This document shows, one piece after another, positions 17,073-25,606 of a stretch of DNA of 33,575 nt. The translations under genes and the position numbers were made by a program. Origin of the DNA: Sphingobium sp. Ant17 (lineage in GTDB: Bacteria > Pseudomonadota > Alphaproteobacteria > Sphingomonadales > Sphingomonadaceae). The stretch spans positions 1 to 33,575 of the forward strand of contig NZ_JEMV01000051.1 of assembly GCF_000588875.1 (NCBI RefSeq). Reading direction: 5' to 3'. Position 1 is the stretch's first letter. Each line of letters opens with the position of its first letter. Under the pieces are notes generated by a model. It saw only the letters and a program-made list of their open reading frames with translations, did no database searches and was not told the origin of the DNA.

Positions 17073-18976
17073 TCTCCGGCTCGGCTTCGACGAGCGTAAA
17101 GTGAAATTGGGACCCGCCGCCGGGTCGTGCCTCCAGCCATATCCGACCGCCGTTCGCTTCGACGATGGTGCGGCAGATCGAGAGCCCCAGACCCATACCC
17201 TCGCTTTTCGTGCTTACAAAGGCGGTGAAAAGCTGTTCCGCAACGTCCGGGGACACGCCTGGGCCGGAATCGGCCACAGTCACTCGAACGAAGCCTGCTT
17301 TCTCACGGCGGGAGGTGATCCACAGATGCCGTTCGGATGATGCCGCCATCGCCTCTACCGCATTACGAAGGAGATTGATCAGCACCTGCTGGATCTGCAC
17401 CTTGTCGAGGAGCACTTTCGAAGCGTCGGGAGCGAGATCGAACTGGGCATCGACGCCCTTCTCCCGAGCGCCCATCAGCCCGAGCGCCGCCGCCTCGCCG
17501 ATGAGGGTGGGAAGGTTCTCGACGGTCTTCTCAACCTCCCCGCGCGCGACGAAGTCGCGCAGCCGCCGTACGATCTGTCCTGCGCGCAGGGCCTCTCGAA
17601 CCGAATCATCCAGGGCTTCGCGGATCATCGGCAGATCCTCGGGATTGGCTTCGGTGAGCAGGTCGCGCACCGCCTCCACATAATTGGCGACGGCGGTGAT
17701 CGGCTGGTTGAGCTCGTGGGCGAGCGTCGAGGCCATCGTTCCCATGGCGCTCACCCGGGCGACATGAATCAGCTTGGACTGCAGTTCGTCGAGGCGCTCC
17801 TGGGTCTCCTGCCGCTCGGTCAGATCCCGGATGAAGCCGGTGAAGACACGCTGGGTCTCGCCGATGCTTCGCCCACCGACAATTCCATCGGGAAGGTCGA
17901 GCCGTCACGCCGCGCGCCGATGACGACGCGCCCGATCCCGATGATCCTTCGCTCGCCGGTTGAGAGATAGCGTTCGAGATAGCCGTCATGGCGTTCACGA
18001 TCGGGCGATGGCATGAGCAGGCTCACGTTCGATCCGCGAATCTCAGCCTCTGAAAAACCAAACAGCCGTTCGGCTGCGGCGCTGAACGAGAGGATGATGC
18101 CGTGTTCGTCGATTACGATCATCGCATCGGGGACCGTCGAGAGGATCGAGCGGAGATGGCTGGCGCTGGCTTTGTGCGCACTCTCGGCGGCGCGCTCCCC
18201 CGTTGCATCGCGGACCACCTTGCCGAAGCCGCGCAAGGCTCCGCTTTCATCACGCAGCGCAGTGATCGAAACATGCGCGAGGAACTCGGAACCATCCTTC
18301 CTGAGCCGCCAGTCTTCCTCCTCGAATTTGCCCTCGTCGCGCGCGCGTTTGAGGTCGGCTTCGGGCTTGCCGGCCTGGACGCGTCCGCCGGGTAGAAGAT
18401 CGAGCAATATTGGCCGACGACCTCTTGCTCTCTCCAGCCCTTCAGCCGCTCGGCGCCGTCGTTCCAGATCGTGACGCGGCCTTCGGGATCGAGCATGTAG
18501 ATTGCATAACCCTGTGCTCCGTCGATCAGCAGGTTAAGTTCGTCGGCGATCTCCGAGAGCTGGTTCTGGCGTCTCCTGTCCCAGGCTGCACGCCGTCGTC
18601 GCAAGGACGCGTTGCGAGCGTCGAGCAGGGCGATGCCAGCGGCCACCAGCAGCGAAAGCAGCAGATCGAAGGGTTCAAGACCAGGCAATGGGCGCAATAG
18701 GGCAAACAAGGCCCCGACCAGAATAGCGAGAATAGCCGCGCCCGTTGCGGCGCCCGTTCCACCCAGCGCGGCTGCAACGATGATCGAAAGGATGAGCAGC
18801 AAATAGGGGCTGTGGTTGACGCCCCCCGCGCGGAGAGCAAGATCGGCGGGTACGGCGAGGAGAACGGCCACGATGCCAATCGCATAGCCCCAGCGGGCCT
18901 GCCGAGTTGAGCTATCCTGCGCGTCACTTTCCATATGGAATCCCGTCTGGCTTTGGTCCATCCTCTCTGGTTGCAC
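17056..18976 (-). CDS. fixL: FixL oxygen-sensing histidine kinase (two frameshifts)
   Basis: Restored length is 640 residues. An N-terminal DUF4118-like membrane region of about four helices (residues ~18-120) is followed by a first PAS ([20 protein letters not shown]) and a second, heme-type PAS. Last comes a kinase core with LAHELNQPI (His421), [20 protein letters not shown] and GMGLGLSI. The second PAS carries [11 protein letters not shown] with His330 and IIGIGR with Arg350. The 20-residue spacing equals that of heme-ligand His200 and Arg220 in Bradyrhizobium FixL. Single bases seem missing at about 18382 (GACGC-GTCCAG) and 17866 (GAAGC-ATCGGC). Continuing frames give [13 protein letters not shown] and [17 protein letters not shown] as expected. 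The start is GTG 18976 or ATG 18961. Confidence 0.9.
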
Positions 18977-19689
18977 CTTGATTATATTCCGAGCGTCGGA
19001 ACTCGTCAGTTGGCTACATCAGAAAATGCTACTCGATAGAACAGAAGGACTTTTTTGGAATGAGATCGTAGCCCGTCTTCGCAACTCCACTGCCGTCCTT
19101 CTAAAATAGCCTCGAATCGGCCCAAGACCCTCGCAGGTTCCGTCTCACTTTGAGACCTTTATCTGGCAACCTTGCCTTGGAAAAGCATCAAAACATCCGC
19201 GATGCCAGGCATCGTTCGGGTTCGCAGCCGAGTGCAATCCTGCCAACAGTGGGCGCCAACGCATCGGTCGATGCGTGAGCAAGCCAAGAGGCATCGCGGG
19301 TCATGAGGCATACGTCATTGGCCGTCCCGTGCCTGCCGCGCGTCCCGCCAGTCGGGACGGTTGATCGCGCGCAAACATAGGAAAACGCGCCCGGCGTATT
19401 TCCCGAAGGTTTTGTATTCCGCAGGCCGCCCGACCGAAGCCGAGAACCCATGTTTGCCGCGCGATGCGGACCCCTCTTCACGATCAAGATCGGACGGGCG
19501 AGGAAAGGCTATGCCGATCGCCCCTGCTTGTCCACAAGATACGACCGTGTTGTTTCCCGAATGACTGTCCGTCCGCGGAACCGATATTGGCAACGAAGAT
19601 GATCGCCGGCGCATCGTTAAAACCTTCCGTATCAAGCCGCTGCATCGACCCTGGACGCTGTGGCCGCCATAAGGTCTGGTGGCAGCCTT
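18977..19689. other. Intergenic region upstream of fixL
   Basis: There are 713 bases between the fixL start and the end of the baeRF-like gene. Open frames of up to ~106 codons exist on both strands but show no motifs, no good RBS and poor codon composition. The AT-richer part at 18980-19080 presumably holds the fixL promoter. No clear terminator, TACGTA site or mobile-element end was seen. Confidence 0.5.
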
Positions 19690-20130
19690 TCAGATCTGAT
19701 GCGATCGGAGCAGTTTCAGGATGTCGGTGGCGTCACGCTGGGCGAAGTCCTTGGCAATTTCCGCCAGAATATGACCCTGCATTGTCGGGTCGAGGTCGCT
19801 GCGAAGCACGCCCAGCATGCGCGGCGGCGCGATAAGGATCAGCGGCCTGTCCTGCCTGCCCAGCGATGCCACCGCCTGCAACGCCTCCTGTCCGAAACGG
19901 TCTTCCCGGCGCTGGTGATAGTCGGCATCGGCATAGGCGCTGCGCGTCGGCACCGCGCTGCCGAAGCTGCGCCCCGGAGCGTCCGTGGCCATCGCGCGGC
20001 TCGGCGGATTCTTCATCGCCTGCTCGTGCAGAAGCTCCAGTTCGGGCGCGGCGTCGGTGCCGCGATTGCGAAGCACCTGCACGTGGCCGCCATCGACAAC
20101 CAGAATCGTCGTATCGTGGGGAATAAGCAT
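19690..20130 (-). CDS. Host-attachment / baeRF-family protein
   Basis: This 146-residue cytoplasmic protein belongs to the family named host attachment protein, now grouped with bacterial archaeo-eukaryotic release-factor-like (baeRF) domains. Visible family features are the N-terminal ILVVDGGHVQVLRN strand, RPLILIAPPRMLGVLRSDL and the helical HILAEIAKDFAQRDATDIL end. The start ATG 20130 is preceded by AAGGAAGAG; the frame extends upstream only as an antisense overlap with the phosphoribosyltransferase gene. It is the last gene of the USP-esterase-hydrolase-PRT operon. A ribosome-related role is suggested by the fold only. Confidence 0.82.
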   Translation of the reverse strand: MLIPHDTTILVVDGGHVQVLRNRGTDAAPELELLHEQAMKNPPSRAMATDAPGRSFGSAVPTRSAYADADYHQRREDRFGQEALQAVASLGRQDRPLILIAPPRMLGVLRSDLDPTMQGHILAEIAKDFAQRDATDILKLLRSHQI

Positions 20131-20140
20131 CGTCTCTTCC

Positions 20141-20866
20141 TTATCCTGGGGCCGGACCCCGTGCGCCTCGCATGGCGGTCGGACGCCCGGGCGAGCCGTG
20201 CGAGTGACCGAAAGGTGTCGCCTCTCGAACCAGCCGGACCACCTCCTCGTCCGTCGTCTGATCGAACACGGCATAGTGTGTGCCAACGGCGTAGAAAGGA
20301 TCGGGCTGTGCCAGACAGACGATGTCATCGCACTCTGGCGAAATCTCGGCGATGCTGTCGCTAGGCGCGACCGGTATGCCAAGGACAAGGCGTGCCGGCC
20401 GATTCTTGCGCAGTCCTTTGAGGGCAGCCTTCACCGTGCCCCCGGTCGCGATCCCATCGTCGATCACGATGACCGTGCGGCCCGTCACCTCCACCGGGAC
20501 GCGACCGCCGACATAGGATGAGCGCCGTCGCTCGATTTCCGCGAGCTGCCGCCGCATCTCGGCCCTGATATAGTCGGGGCTGGGCGCCAGCTGGCGGACG
20601 ATGTCCTCGTTGAGCACGAGCTGCGGTTCGGCACCATCGACCACCGCGCCGATGCCCAACTCCTCATAGCCCGGCGCGCCGATCTTGCGGACGAACAGTA
20701 GGTCCAGTTCCGCATCAAGCGCCTTGGCCACCTCGAACGCGACCGGCACGCCGCCGCGGGGCAGCGCCAGCACCAGTGGATGCGCCCCCGCCAAGGGGGC
20801 GAGCACGATCGCCAGTCTCCGGCCGGCCTCGCGCCTATCGTGAAACTCAGGTTTATGGCTGGCCAT
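20141..20866 (-). CDS. Phosphoribosyltransferase-family protein
   Basis: This 241-residue type I PRTase-fold protein carries the PRPP-binding loop VIVIDDGIATGGT (residues 132-144), plus LALPRGGVPVAFEVA and LLFVRKIGAPGYEELGIGA near the N-terminus. These segments are typical of the PRT group found next to, or fused with, dienelactone-hydrolase and erythromycin-esterase domains. The substrate base is unknown. ATG 20866 with AGGAGG six bases upstream was chosen; the longer frame upstream is antisense-like. It follows the DLH-like gene by only 2 bases. Confidence 0.9.
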   Translation of the reverse strand: MASHKPEFHDRREAGRRLAIVLAPLAGAHPLVLALPRGGVPVAFEVAKALDAELDLLFVRKIGAPGYEELGIGAVVDGAEPQLVLNEDIVRQLAPSPDYIRAEMRRQLAEIERRRSSYVGGRVPVEVTGRTVIVIDDGIATGGTVKAALKGLRKNRPARLVLGIPVAPSDSIAEISPECDDIVCLAQPDPFYAVGTHYAVFDQTTDEEVVRLVREATPFGHSHGSPGRPTAMRGARGPAPG

Positions 20867-20868
20867 GG

Positions 20869-21528
20869 TCAAGCCTCCTGGAAATGTTGCCGGAACCATC
20901 GCGCGGCGTGGTCGATCACTGCGTCGAGCGTGCCTGGCTCTTCGAACAGGTGCGTCGCTCCCGGTACGATCAGCAGCTCGTTCTCGGCATGAAGATGGCG
21001 TTGCGCGATCCGGTTCAGCTCGATCACCGGCAGGTCCCGGCTGCCCACGATCAGCAGCGTTGGCGCGCGGACATGCGCGAGCGCGGCCGAACCCGCCAGA
21101 TCCGGCCGGCCACCGCGCGAGACAATGGCGGCAATGCGTGCGTCGGGGCCGGACGCGGCCAGCAGAGCCGCGCCCGCGCCCGTGCTCGCGCCGAAATAGC
21201 CCACCGGCAGCGCCGCCATTCCTGGCAGCAATCTCACCCACCCGGTGGCGGCCTTCAGCCGGGACGCCAATAACGGAATGTCGAACACATTGACGCGGTC
21301 CTGCTCCTCGGCCGGAGTCAGCAGATCAATCAGCAATGTCGCAAGCCCCGCGTCGCGTAAGCCTTGCGCGACATGAGTGTTACGCGGGCTGAGCCGTCCG
21401 CTGCCGCTGCCATGGGCGAAGATGACGATCCCCTTGGCAGCGACGGGCACGCCCAGCAGCCCCTTGAGCCCATCGGGCTGAACGGTGACGGGAACCGGAT
21501 CGTGGGCGGCGAGGGCGATCATCGTCAC
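20869..21528 (-). CDS. Dienelactone-hydrolase-like alpha/beta hydrolase
   Basis: This 219-residue cytoplasmic hydrolase has an intact apparent triad: Ser115 in FGASTGAGA, Asp165 in VGSRDLPV and His193 in GATHLF. The oxyanion region is FAHGSGSG. The start ATG 21528 overlaps the esterase stop (ATGA) and the end abuts the PRT gene. In mycobacteria a DLH domain is fused to this PRT type (Rv0571c, from memory), so the two products may form a complex. The natural substrate is unknown. Confidence 0.88.
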   Translation of the reverse strand: MTMIALAAHDPVPVTVQPDGLKGLLGVPVAAKGIVIFAHGSGSGRLSPRNTHVAQGLRDAGLATLLIDLLTPAEEQDRVNVFDIPLLASRLKAATGWVRLLPGMAALPVGYFGASTGAGAALLAASGPDARIAAIVSRGGRPDLAGSAALAHVRAPTLLIVGSRDLPVIELNRIAQRHLHAENELLIVPGATHLFEEPGTLDAVIDHAARWFRQHFQEA

Positions 21529-22862
21529 AGTCCGAAGGGCCAGGTTTCGGGCGCGCCATGGGGATGCTCATGTCCCAGCGGGGTCACCGCGGTCGTTTGC
21601 TCAAACCAGACCCAGGCATCGAACTGCTCAGCCAGGACCGCCTCGAAATAATGGCTGAGGCGCTCGGTTTCCGGGCGGTACACGACGCCTATGGCGCGCT
21701 CGAGCAGGGGCTCGCGCAGCAGCCCGGCGAGATTGGGCTTCCTCCGCCAATCGGTCAGCGTCCGCGCCAGTCCCGTGGACCGAAACGCATGCTCGTAGCT
21801 GTCGGCACGTGCCGGCCGCACGGTCTTGATCTGCATGTCGGCGCCCCAGTCGCTGGCGGCGGCGACCGTGCCGGTATCGGTGCCAAAGCCGATCGACACC
21901 GCTTCCTCGCCATAGGCCATGCGGCAGAGCTCACCGATGTTGAATTCGCCCTGCCAGCCCATCGCGGTCGCGGCGGCGTTGCCGACATGGCTGTTATGCG
22001 CCCAGACGACAGCCTTGGCACCATCGCCGCGATGGGCGAGCAGCGCCTGCAACGTTTCGAACATATGCCGGTCACGCAGGTTCCAGCTCTCGGTCGAGCT
22101 GCGGTACATGGCACGGTAATAGCGCTCGGCAGCGCGCACGATACGCGCGTTTTGTACCGCGTCGAACCAGGCTTCGCCGTCTCCGTGCAAATATTCGAGC
22201 CGATGGGTCAGAAGTTCATGAAGCTGTGCGACCGCGCGATCCTCGCAACTCGGACGGCCGCCATGAACCACGGCGCGGCCATAATGCGCCGGTTCATCCT
22301 GCCATGGTGTCAGGCACCCATAGCGCCGGCGCGCATTCCCGGCGGCCTCGGGATCGACCGTGTCGAGATAGGCGAGCACTGCGTGGATCGACTCGCTGAG
22401 GCTGTAGACATCCAGACCATGGAATGACGCGCGGCAATCTTCGTCAAGCGATGCATTATGCCCCCGCATCCAGTCGGCAAATTCCAGCACCTCGACATTG
22501 CGCCACATCCAGGTCGGAAAGCGCACGAAGCTGTCGCCGCGTCGGGGGCGCGGTGCTTGATGCCGGACATAATCGTCGATCTGCGCGGCGTCCGGCCAGT
22601 CGGCTTCGACTGCCACGACGGTAAATCCGTGACGCTCGACCAGGCGGCGGGTGATTGCTGCTCGCGCACGATAGAATTCGGACGTACCGTGGGTTGCCTC
22701 GCCCAACAGGACGATCCGCGCATCGCCGAAGCGATCGAAGAAGCTGCCGAACTCGTCGATCCGCTCGGGCGACGGCAGCGGTTCGGCGTGGCGGCGCAGC
22801 GCTTCGATCAGCGCCGCCGGTGCCTCCCGGCCGATACGGTCGTGTAGCGCTGCGTTCGGCAT
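21525..22862 (-). CDS. Erythromycin-esterase-family protein
   Basis: This 445-residue protein belongs to the EreA/EreB/succinoglycan-biosynthesis family. It has the hallmark motifs LLGEATHGTSEFYRAR (E55, H58), VAVEADWPDA (E86) and VVWAHNSHVGNA. The last ~25 residues contain a Thr/His-rich tail, TTAVTPLGHEHPHG. AAGGAG precedes ATG 22862 within a 30-base gap after the USP gene. Family members outside resistance plasmids are not known macrolide esterases; given its stress-gene neighbours, an unknown hydrolytic role is more likely than antibiotic resistance. In M. tuberculosis the same domain is fused to PRT in the DosR-regulated Rv2030c (from memory). Confidence 0.9.
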   Translation of the reverse strand: MPNAALHDRIGREAPAALIEALRRHAEPLPSPERIDEFGSFFDRFGDARIVLLGEATHGTSEFYRARAAITRRLVERHGFTVVAVEADWPDAAQIDDYVRHQAPRPRRGDSFVRFPTWMWRNVEVLEFADWMRGHNASLDEDCRASFHGLDVYSLSESIHAVLAYLDTVDPEAAGNARRRYGCLTPWQDEPAHYGRAVVHGGRPSCEDRAVAQLHELLTHRLEYLHGDGEAWFDAVQNARIVRAAERYYRAMYRSSTESWNLRDRHMFETLQALLAHRGDGAKAVVWAHNSHVGNAAATAMGWQGEFNIGELCRMAYGEEAVSIGFGTDTGTVAAASDWGADMQIKTVRPARADSYEHAFRSTGLARTLTDWRRKPNLAGLLREPLLERAIGVVYRPETERLSHYFEAVLAEQFDAWVWFEQTTAVTPLGHEHPHGAPETWPFGL

Positions 22863-22892
22863 GCGGATCTCCTTGTCAGGTCTGGCCCACTG

Positions 22893-23696
22893 TCAATGCC
22901 CAAGAAGGAGCGGCACCGGACTCTCGGCGAGCATCCGCCGGGTCACGCCGCCGATCAGCCGCTCGCGCAGGCGTGAATGGCCATAGGCGCCGATAATGCA
23001 GTAGGCTGGTTGCCGGTCCCGACAGGCGGTGAGAAGCGCATCCGCCACCGTCCATTCCAGCGGAACATCACGGTCGATGCGGGCATGGATGCCATGGCGT
23101 GAGAGATAGGCGGCGGCCTCTTCCGCAGGCGGTCCATCGGTCTTGCCGATCTCCACGATCGTCACGCCTTTCGTGAGGGCGAGGAGCGGCGTGACCGCGC
23201 GAAGCGTCTCGGCGACAGCGGGAGCACCGTTCCAGGCGACCAGCGCCTGTCCATTGGCATCGAGGCTGCGGAACTGTTGTGGAACCGCGAGGATTGGCTT
23301 TCCGGCGCGCATAACGACGTCGGAAACGATCGCCCGCATGTCGGGAGGCTCATGATCGGCGAACATAGTGTTGAGCACGATGATGTCGGCGAGCTCCGCC
23401 TCGGCTTCCAGCAGACCGGCAATGTCGCCGGTCGCGTCAGCCCAGTCCCATGCGATGTCCTCGACTGAAAGGCGCGCCTCGATCCGGTCGCGATTAACCG
23501 CTTCCCGGTTGCGCGCGTCGGCGAGCAGGGCGACTTCGGCATCGGCCATCATATAGTCTGCGCCGACCAGGATTGGCGCCTGGACAATGTCGAGGCATGT
23601 GAGATGCCCGTTGGTCGCGCGGACAAGATCGAGCGCGGCCTGGAAGCGAGCCTCTTCACCGGCGTCATCGTGAATCAACAGCAGAACATTCTTCAT
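22893..23696 (-). CDS. Tandem universal stress protein
   Basis: This 267-residue protein has two UspA-like halves. The N-terminus MKNVLLLIHDD opens the first half, and the second half ends with the nucleotide-binding-type motif GAYGHSRLRERLIGGVTR and PVPLLLGH. GGAG lies 8 bases before ATG 23696; the frame reaches further upstream but without a plausible start. It is closely related to the USP at 29300-30111. It leads a five-gene stress operon, and TTACGTGA lies 74 bases upstream. USPs of this type are commonly induced by oxygen limitation. Confidence 0.92.
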   Translation of the reverse strand: MKNVLLLIHDDAGEEARFQAALDLVRATNGHLTCLDIVQAPILVGADYMMADAEVALLADARNREAVNRDRIEARLSVEDIAWDWADATGDIAGLLEAEAELADIIVLNTMFADHEPPDMRAIVSDVVMRAGKPILAVPQQFRSLDANGQALVAWNGAPAVAETLRAVTPLLALTKGVTIVEIGKTDGPPAEEAAAYLSRHGIHARIDRDVPLEWTVADALLTACRDRQPAYCIIGAYGHSRLRERLIGGVTRRMLAESPVPLLLGH

Positions 23697-23770
23697 ATGA
23701 ATCTCCAGCGCATGCCCGCCATCGAGGCGGAGTCGTAGCCGAACAATGGCGGTCACGTTCGCGACAATCA

Positions 23771-23778
23771 TTACGTGA
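23771..23778 (-). promoter_or_regulatory. Degenerate TACGTA-type site upstream of USP operon
   Basis: Read toward the USP gene, the site is TCACGTAA, 74 bases from the start codon. It keeps the CGTAA half of the proposed FixJ-like motif. A second imperfect copy, CTGCGTAG, lies at 23809-23816. Confidence 0.3.
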
Positions 23779-23906
23779 GGATACGGAGGAAGAGTTCGCG
23801 GTGCGCCACTGCGTAGACTTCCGGATGCCGAACAGGTCGTTCGCTGCGTACGACTCCGACGTTCTCCGGCCAGACCCCGGACAAAGATTAAACCCAGGAG
23901 TCCCTG

Positions 23907-24125
23907 ATGAACCGGTCCATCCAAACACGCCGAAACCTGCCCGACGGCACCAACCGTTTGCGGATTGGTATAATCATGCTGTGCGGCGTGGTTGCGAGCC
24001 AGATCATGGTGTCGATGGCGACTGGGGCTGACCCCCTACCTCGTTTGTCGGCGGTCTTCAGCACACGGCAAGACCATCCCCAAATCGATGCGCGGGCATC
24101 CACGATCATGGCGCATTCCCGGTAA
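23907..24125 (+). CDS. Possible small membrane protein
   Basis: This 72-residue frame has a good RBS (AGGAG, 6 bases before ATG). The N-terminus is basic (MNRSIQTRRN...RLRIG) and is followed by one hydrophobic helix, IGIIMLCGVVASQIMVSMA. The C-terminal third looks random and third-position GC is only moderate. No family was recognised, so it may be real or chance. Confidence 0.3.
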   Translation: MNRSIQTRRNLPDGTNRLRIGIIMLCGVVASQIMVSMATGADPLPRLSAVFSTRQDHPQIDARASTIMAHSR

Positions 24126-24540
24126 TAGAACTCCCAGACCGAATAGCCAGTCAGCGGCTCTAATCGCTGTCGAAATTTCGGCGCGTGATGCCCAGGGAGC
24201 TTCTCGCTTGATTGTCCGCGGTCCTCGTGGCGCGCGCTCGGAGTGGCTACTTCTGGCCTGTGGATCTTGGCCAGTTCCACGCCGGTTTTGTTCATACCGT
24301 CTGAGGAGAGCCGTTGGTATCGATAGCCACGCGAGCGTCCTCGACGGCGGGCACCTCAAAGTCTAGCCCACATGCGTCGATCGCCGGTAGGCGACATAGA
24401 AATCGAATGCCAACCCACAGATAATGTAACCGGGTCGATGTGCTCGCCGGCCGGGCTTCCTGCATAAAATGCGAAGAGGAAGGATCGCCAGGAACGGACA
24501 GGCGCGGACTTCACGTTCATCTTGAGCGATTATCGAAGCT

Positions 24541-24564
24541 GGCCGCCGGGATATCCCGACGGCC
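24541..24564 (-). terminator. Hairpin downstream of the BON gene
   Basis: GGCCGCCGGGA and TCCCGACGGCC form an 11-bp stem with one mismatch and a 2-base loop, 27 bases past the BON stop. There is no T-tract, so it may be a terminator or an mRNA-end stabiliser. Confidence 0.4.
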
Positions 24565-24590
24565 GTCTGCTCGTGTGCTCGCTGCGAAGG

Positions 24591-25244
24591 TCAGAAAGCG
24601 ACGATGATATTGTCGTCGACCGTGGTGACGCCGGGAGCGGCCCAAGCCGCACGCTCGGCGATCTGGCGCTCGTTCCACGCCTTGACCTTGCCGCCCAGCG
24701 TGACCTTGCCGCCATCGGTGAACACCGTCACCGATGCCGCATCGAGATCGGCATTGCGCTTGAACGCCGCCATGATCCGGTCCTTGATATCGCCCGACGT
24801 CGGCAGCTTGCGCACCTCGATCAGATTGCCGACGCCGACGACGCCGTTGACCTTGCCGACGACCTTCCGGGCCTCGTCGCTCTGGTAGTGCCAGTCGACC
24901 GTGCCGCTCAGCGTCACCCAGCCATGCTCGACCTTCACCGCGATCTTGTCGTCGGGGATCGAGACGTTCCAGGAGAACATGTCGAGGATGCGCTTGGCGA
25001 TTTCATGATCGGCCGTCTTCGGATCGGAGGCGAAGCGCACCTTGATCTCCTCGGCGAGCGCCTTCACGCCAGCTACGCGCCGTGCCGCCTTTTCCGCCGC
25101 CAGCTTCTCGGCATAGCTCTTCACGAAACCCGACAGCGTCACCACGCCGTCGGTCACCGCCACCCCGATATCCGCATGATCGACGCTCGGCTCCCACTCC
25201 AGCTCCGCCATCACGTCACGCTGCAATTGACTGTCGCTCTTCAT
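24591..25244 (-). CDS. Triple BON-domain protein
   Basis: This 217-residue protein is made of three consecutive BON domains, at about residues 4-72, 78-146 and 150-217. Each has the pattern of helix, strand, V-x-DG-x-VTLSG/GG, helix (TDGVVTLSGFV, EHGWVTLSGTV, TDGGKVTLGGKV). No signal peptide is visible, so it is probably cytoplasmic or peripheral. BON domains bind membranes or ligands, and OsmY-like proteins of this type are stress-induced. The RBS AAGGAGAG precedes ATG 25244. It is divergent from the Hsp20 operon across a 360-base gap. Confidence 0.92.
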   Translation of the reverse strand: MKSDSQLQRDVMAELEWEPSVDHADIGVAVTDGVVTLSGFVKSYAEKLAAEKAARRVAGVKALAEEIKVRFASDPKTADHEIAKRILDMFSWNVSIPDDKIAVKVEHGWVTLSGTVDWHYQSDEARKVVGKVNGVVGVGNLIEVRKLPTSGDIKDRIMAAFKRNADLDAASVTVFTDGGKVTLGGKVKAWNERQIAERAAWAAPGVTTVDDNIIVAF

Positions 25245-25606
25245 CTCAGCTCTCCTTGGCTCGTAAAATAACCGTCCCAGGTGGGTCGCAGCTCATCGAC
25301 GGCCATAAGCCGGGGACCATCGGCAAGTTCATCGCAGGGTCGCCAATGGATTGACCGCGCATCGGGGAATCCCTGCAACGTCCCTTGTCTGTTGCCTGGC
25401 GCTGCCACAGAATCCGTATTGTCCCGGAGGGACCAGGGTATGCCATCATCCCTGCAGGCCGGGGCTCGACTCCTTGGCCAAGCGACAAATTTCAGCCGAG
25501 TGCGGCCGCAGGACGGCGCCCGAAGACGATCGGCTAGGTAAACTCCCCAATATAGGCGCCGATGGACCGCCTTTATCCTCAACAAGACTCGGCGAAGGAG
25601 GTCATC
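25245..25606. other. Divergent promoter region, BON gene / His-rich-Hsp20 operon
   Basis: This 362-base gap has no credible gene. It holds a small GTCCC-GGA-GGGAC hairpin (25421-25433) and a CTAGGTAA site (25534-25541). No heat-shock CIRCE-like repeat was seen. Confidence 0.5.
25534..25541 (+). promoter_or_regulatory. Degenerate TACGTA-type site upstream of Hsp20 operon
   Basis: CTAGGTAA lies 65 bases before the ATG of the His-rich protein gene. It matches six of eight positions of CTACGTAG and sits at the same distance as the better sites. Confidence 0.3.

Larger units (their letters stand above)
23697..24590. other. Long intergenic region with one weak small-gene candidate
   Basis: This 894-base region lies between the divergent USP promoter and the BON gene's 3' end. 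It contains a TTACGTGA motif, one candidate small membrane-protein gene (23907-24125) and a hairpin at 24541-24564. The rest shows no convincing coding frame, repeat or RNA gene. Confidence 0.5.

Noticed and set aside
21525..22862. Macrolide resistance gene interpretation of the erythromycin-esterase-family protein
   Set aside because: The neighbours are stress genes, no mobile-element context surrounds it, and chromosomal family members generally lack shown macrolide esterase activity.
23888..24295. 135-codon minus-strand frame in the long gap
   Set aside because: It has no RBS, an unusual composition rich in Trp and His, and no motif. I considered a transposase remnant but saw no DDE-type signature.
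24491..24517. GGAAC-N18-CGTT, resembling an alphaproteobacterial EcfG general-stress promoter
   Set aside because: The spacing is longer than the usual 16-17 and it points into the 3' end of the oppositely oriented BON gene, with no plus-strand gene downstream.
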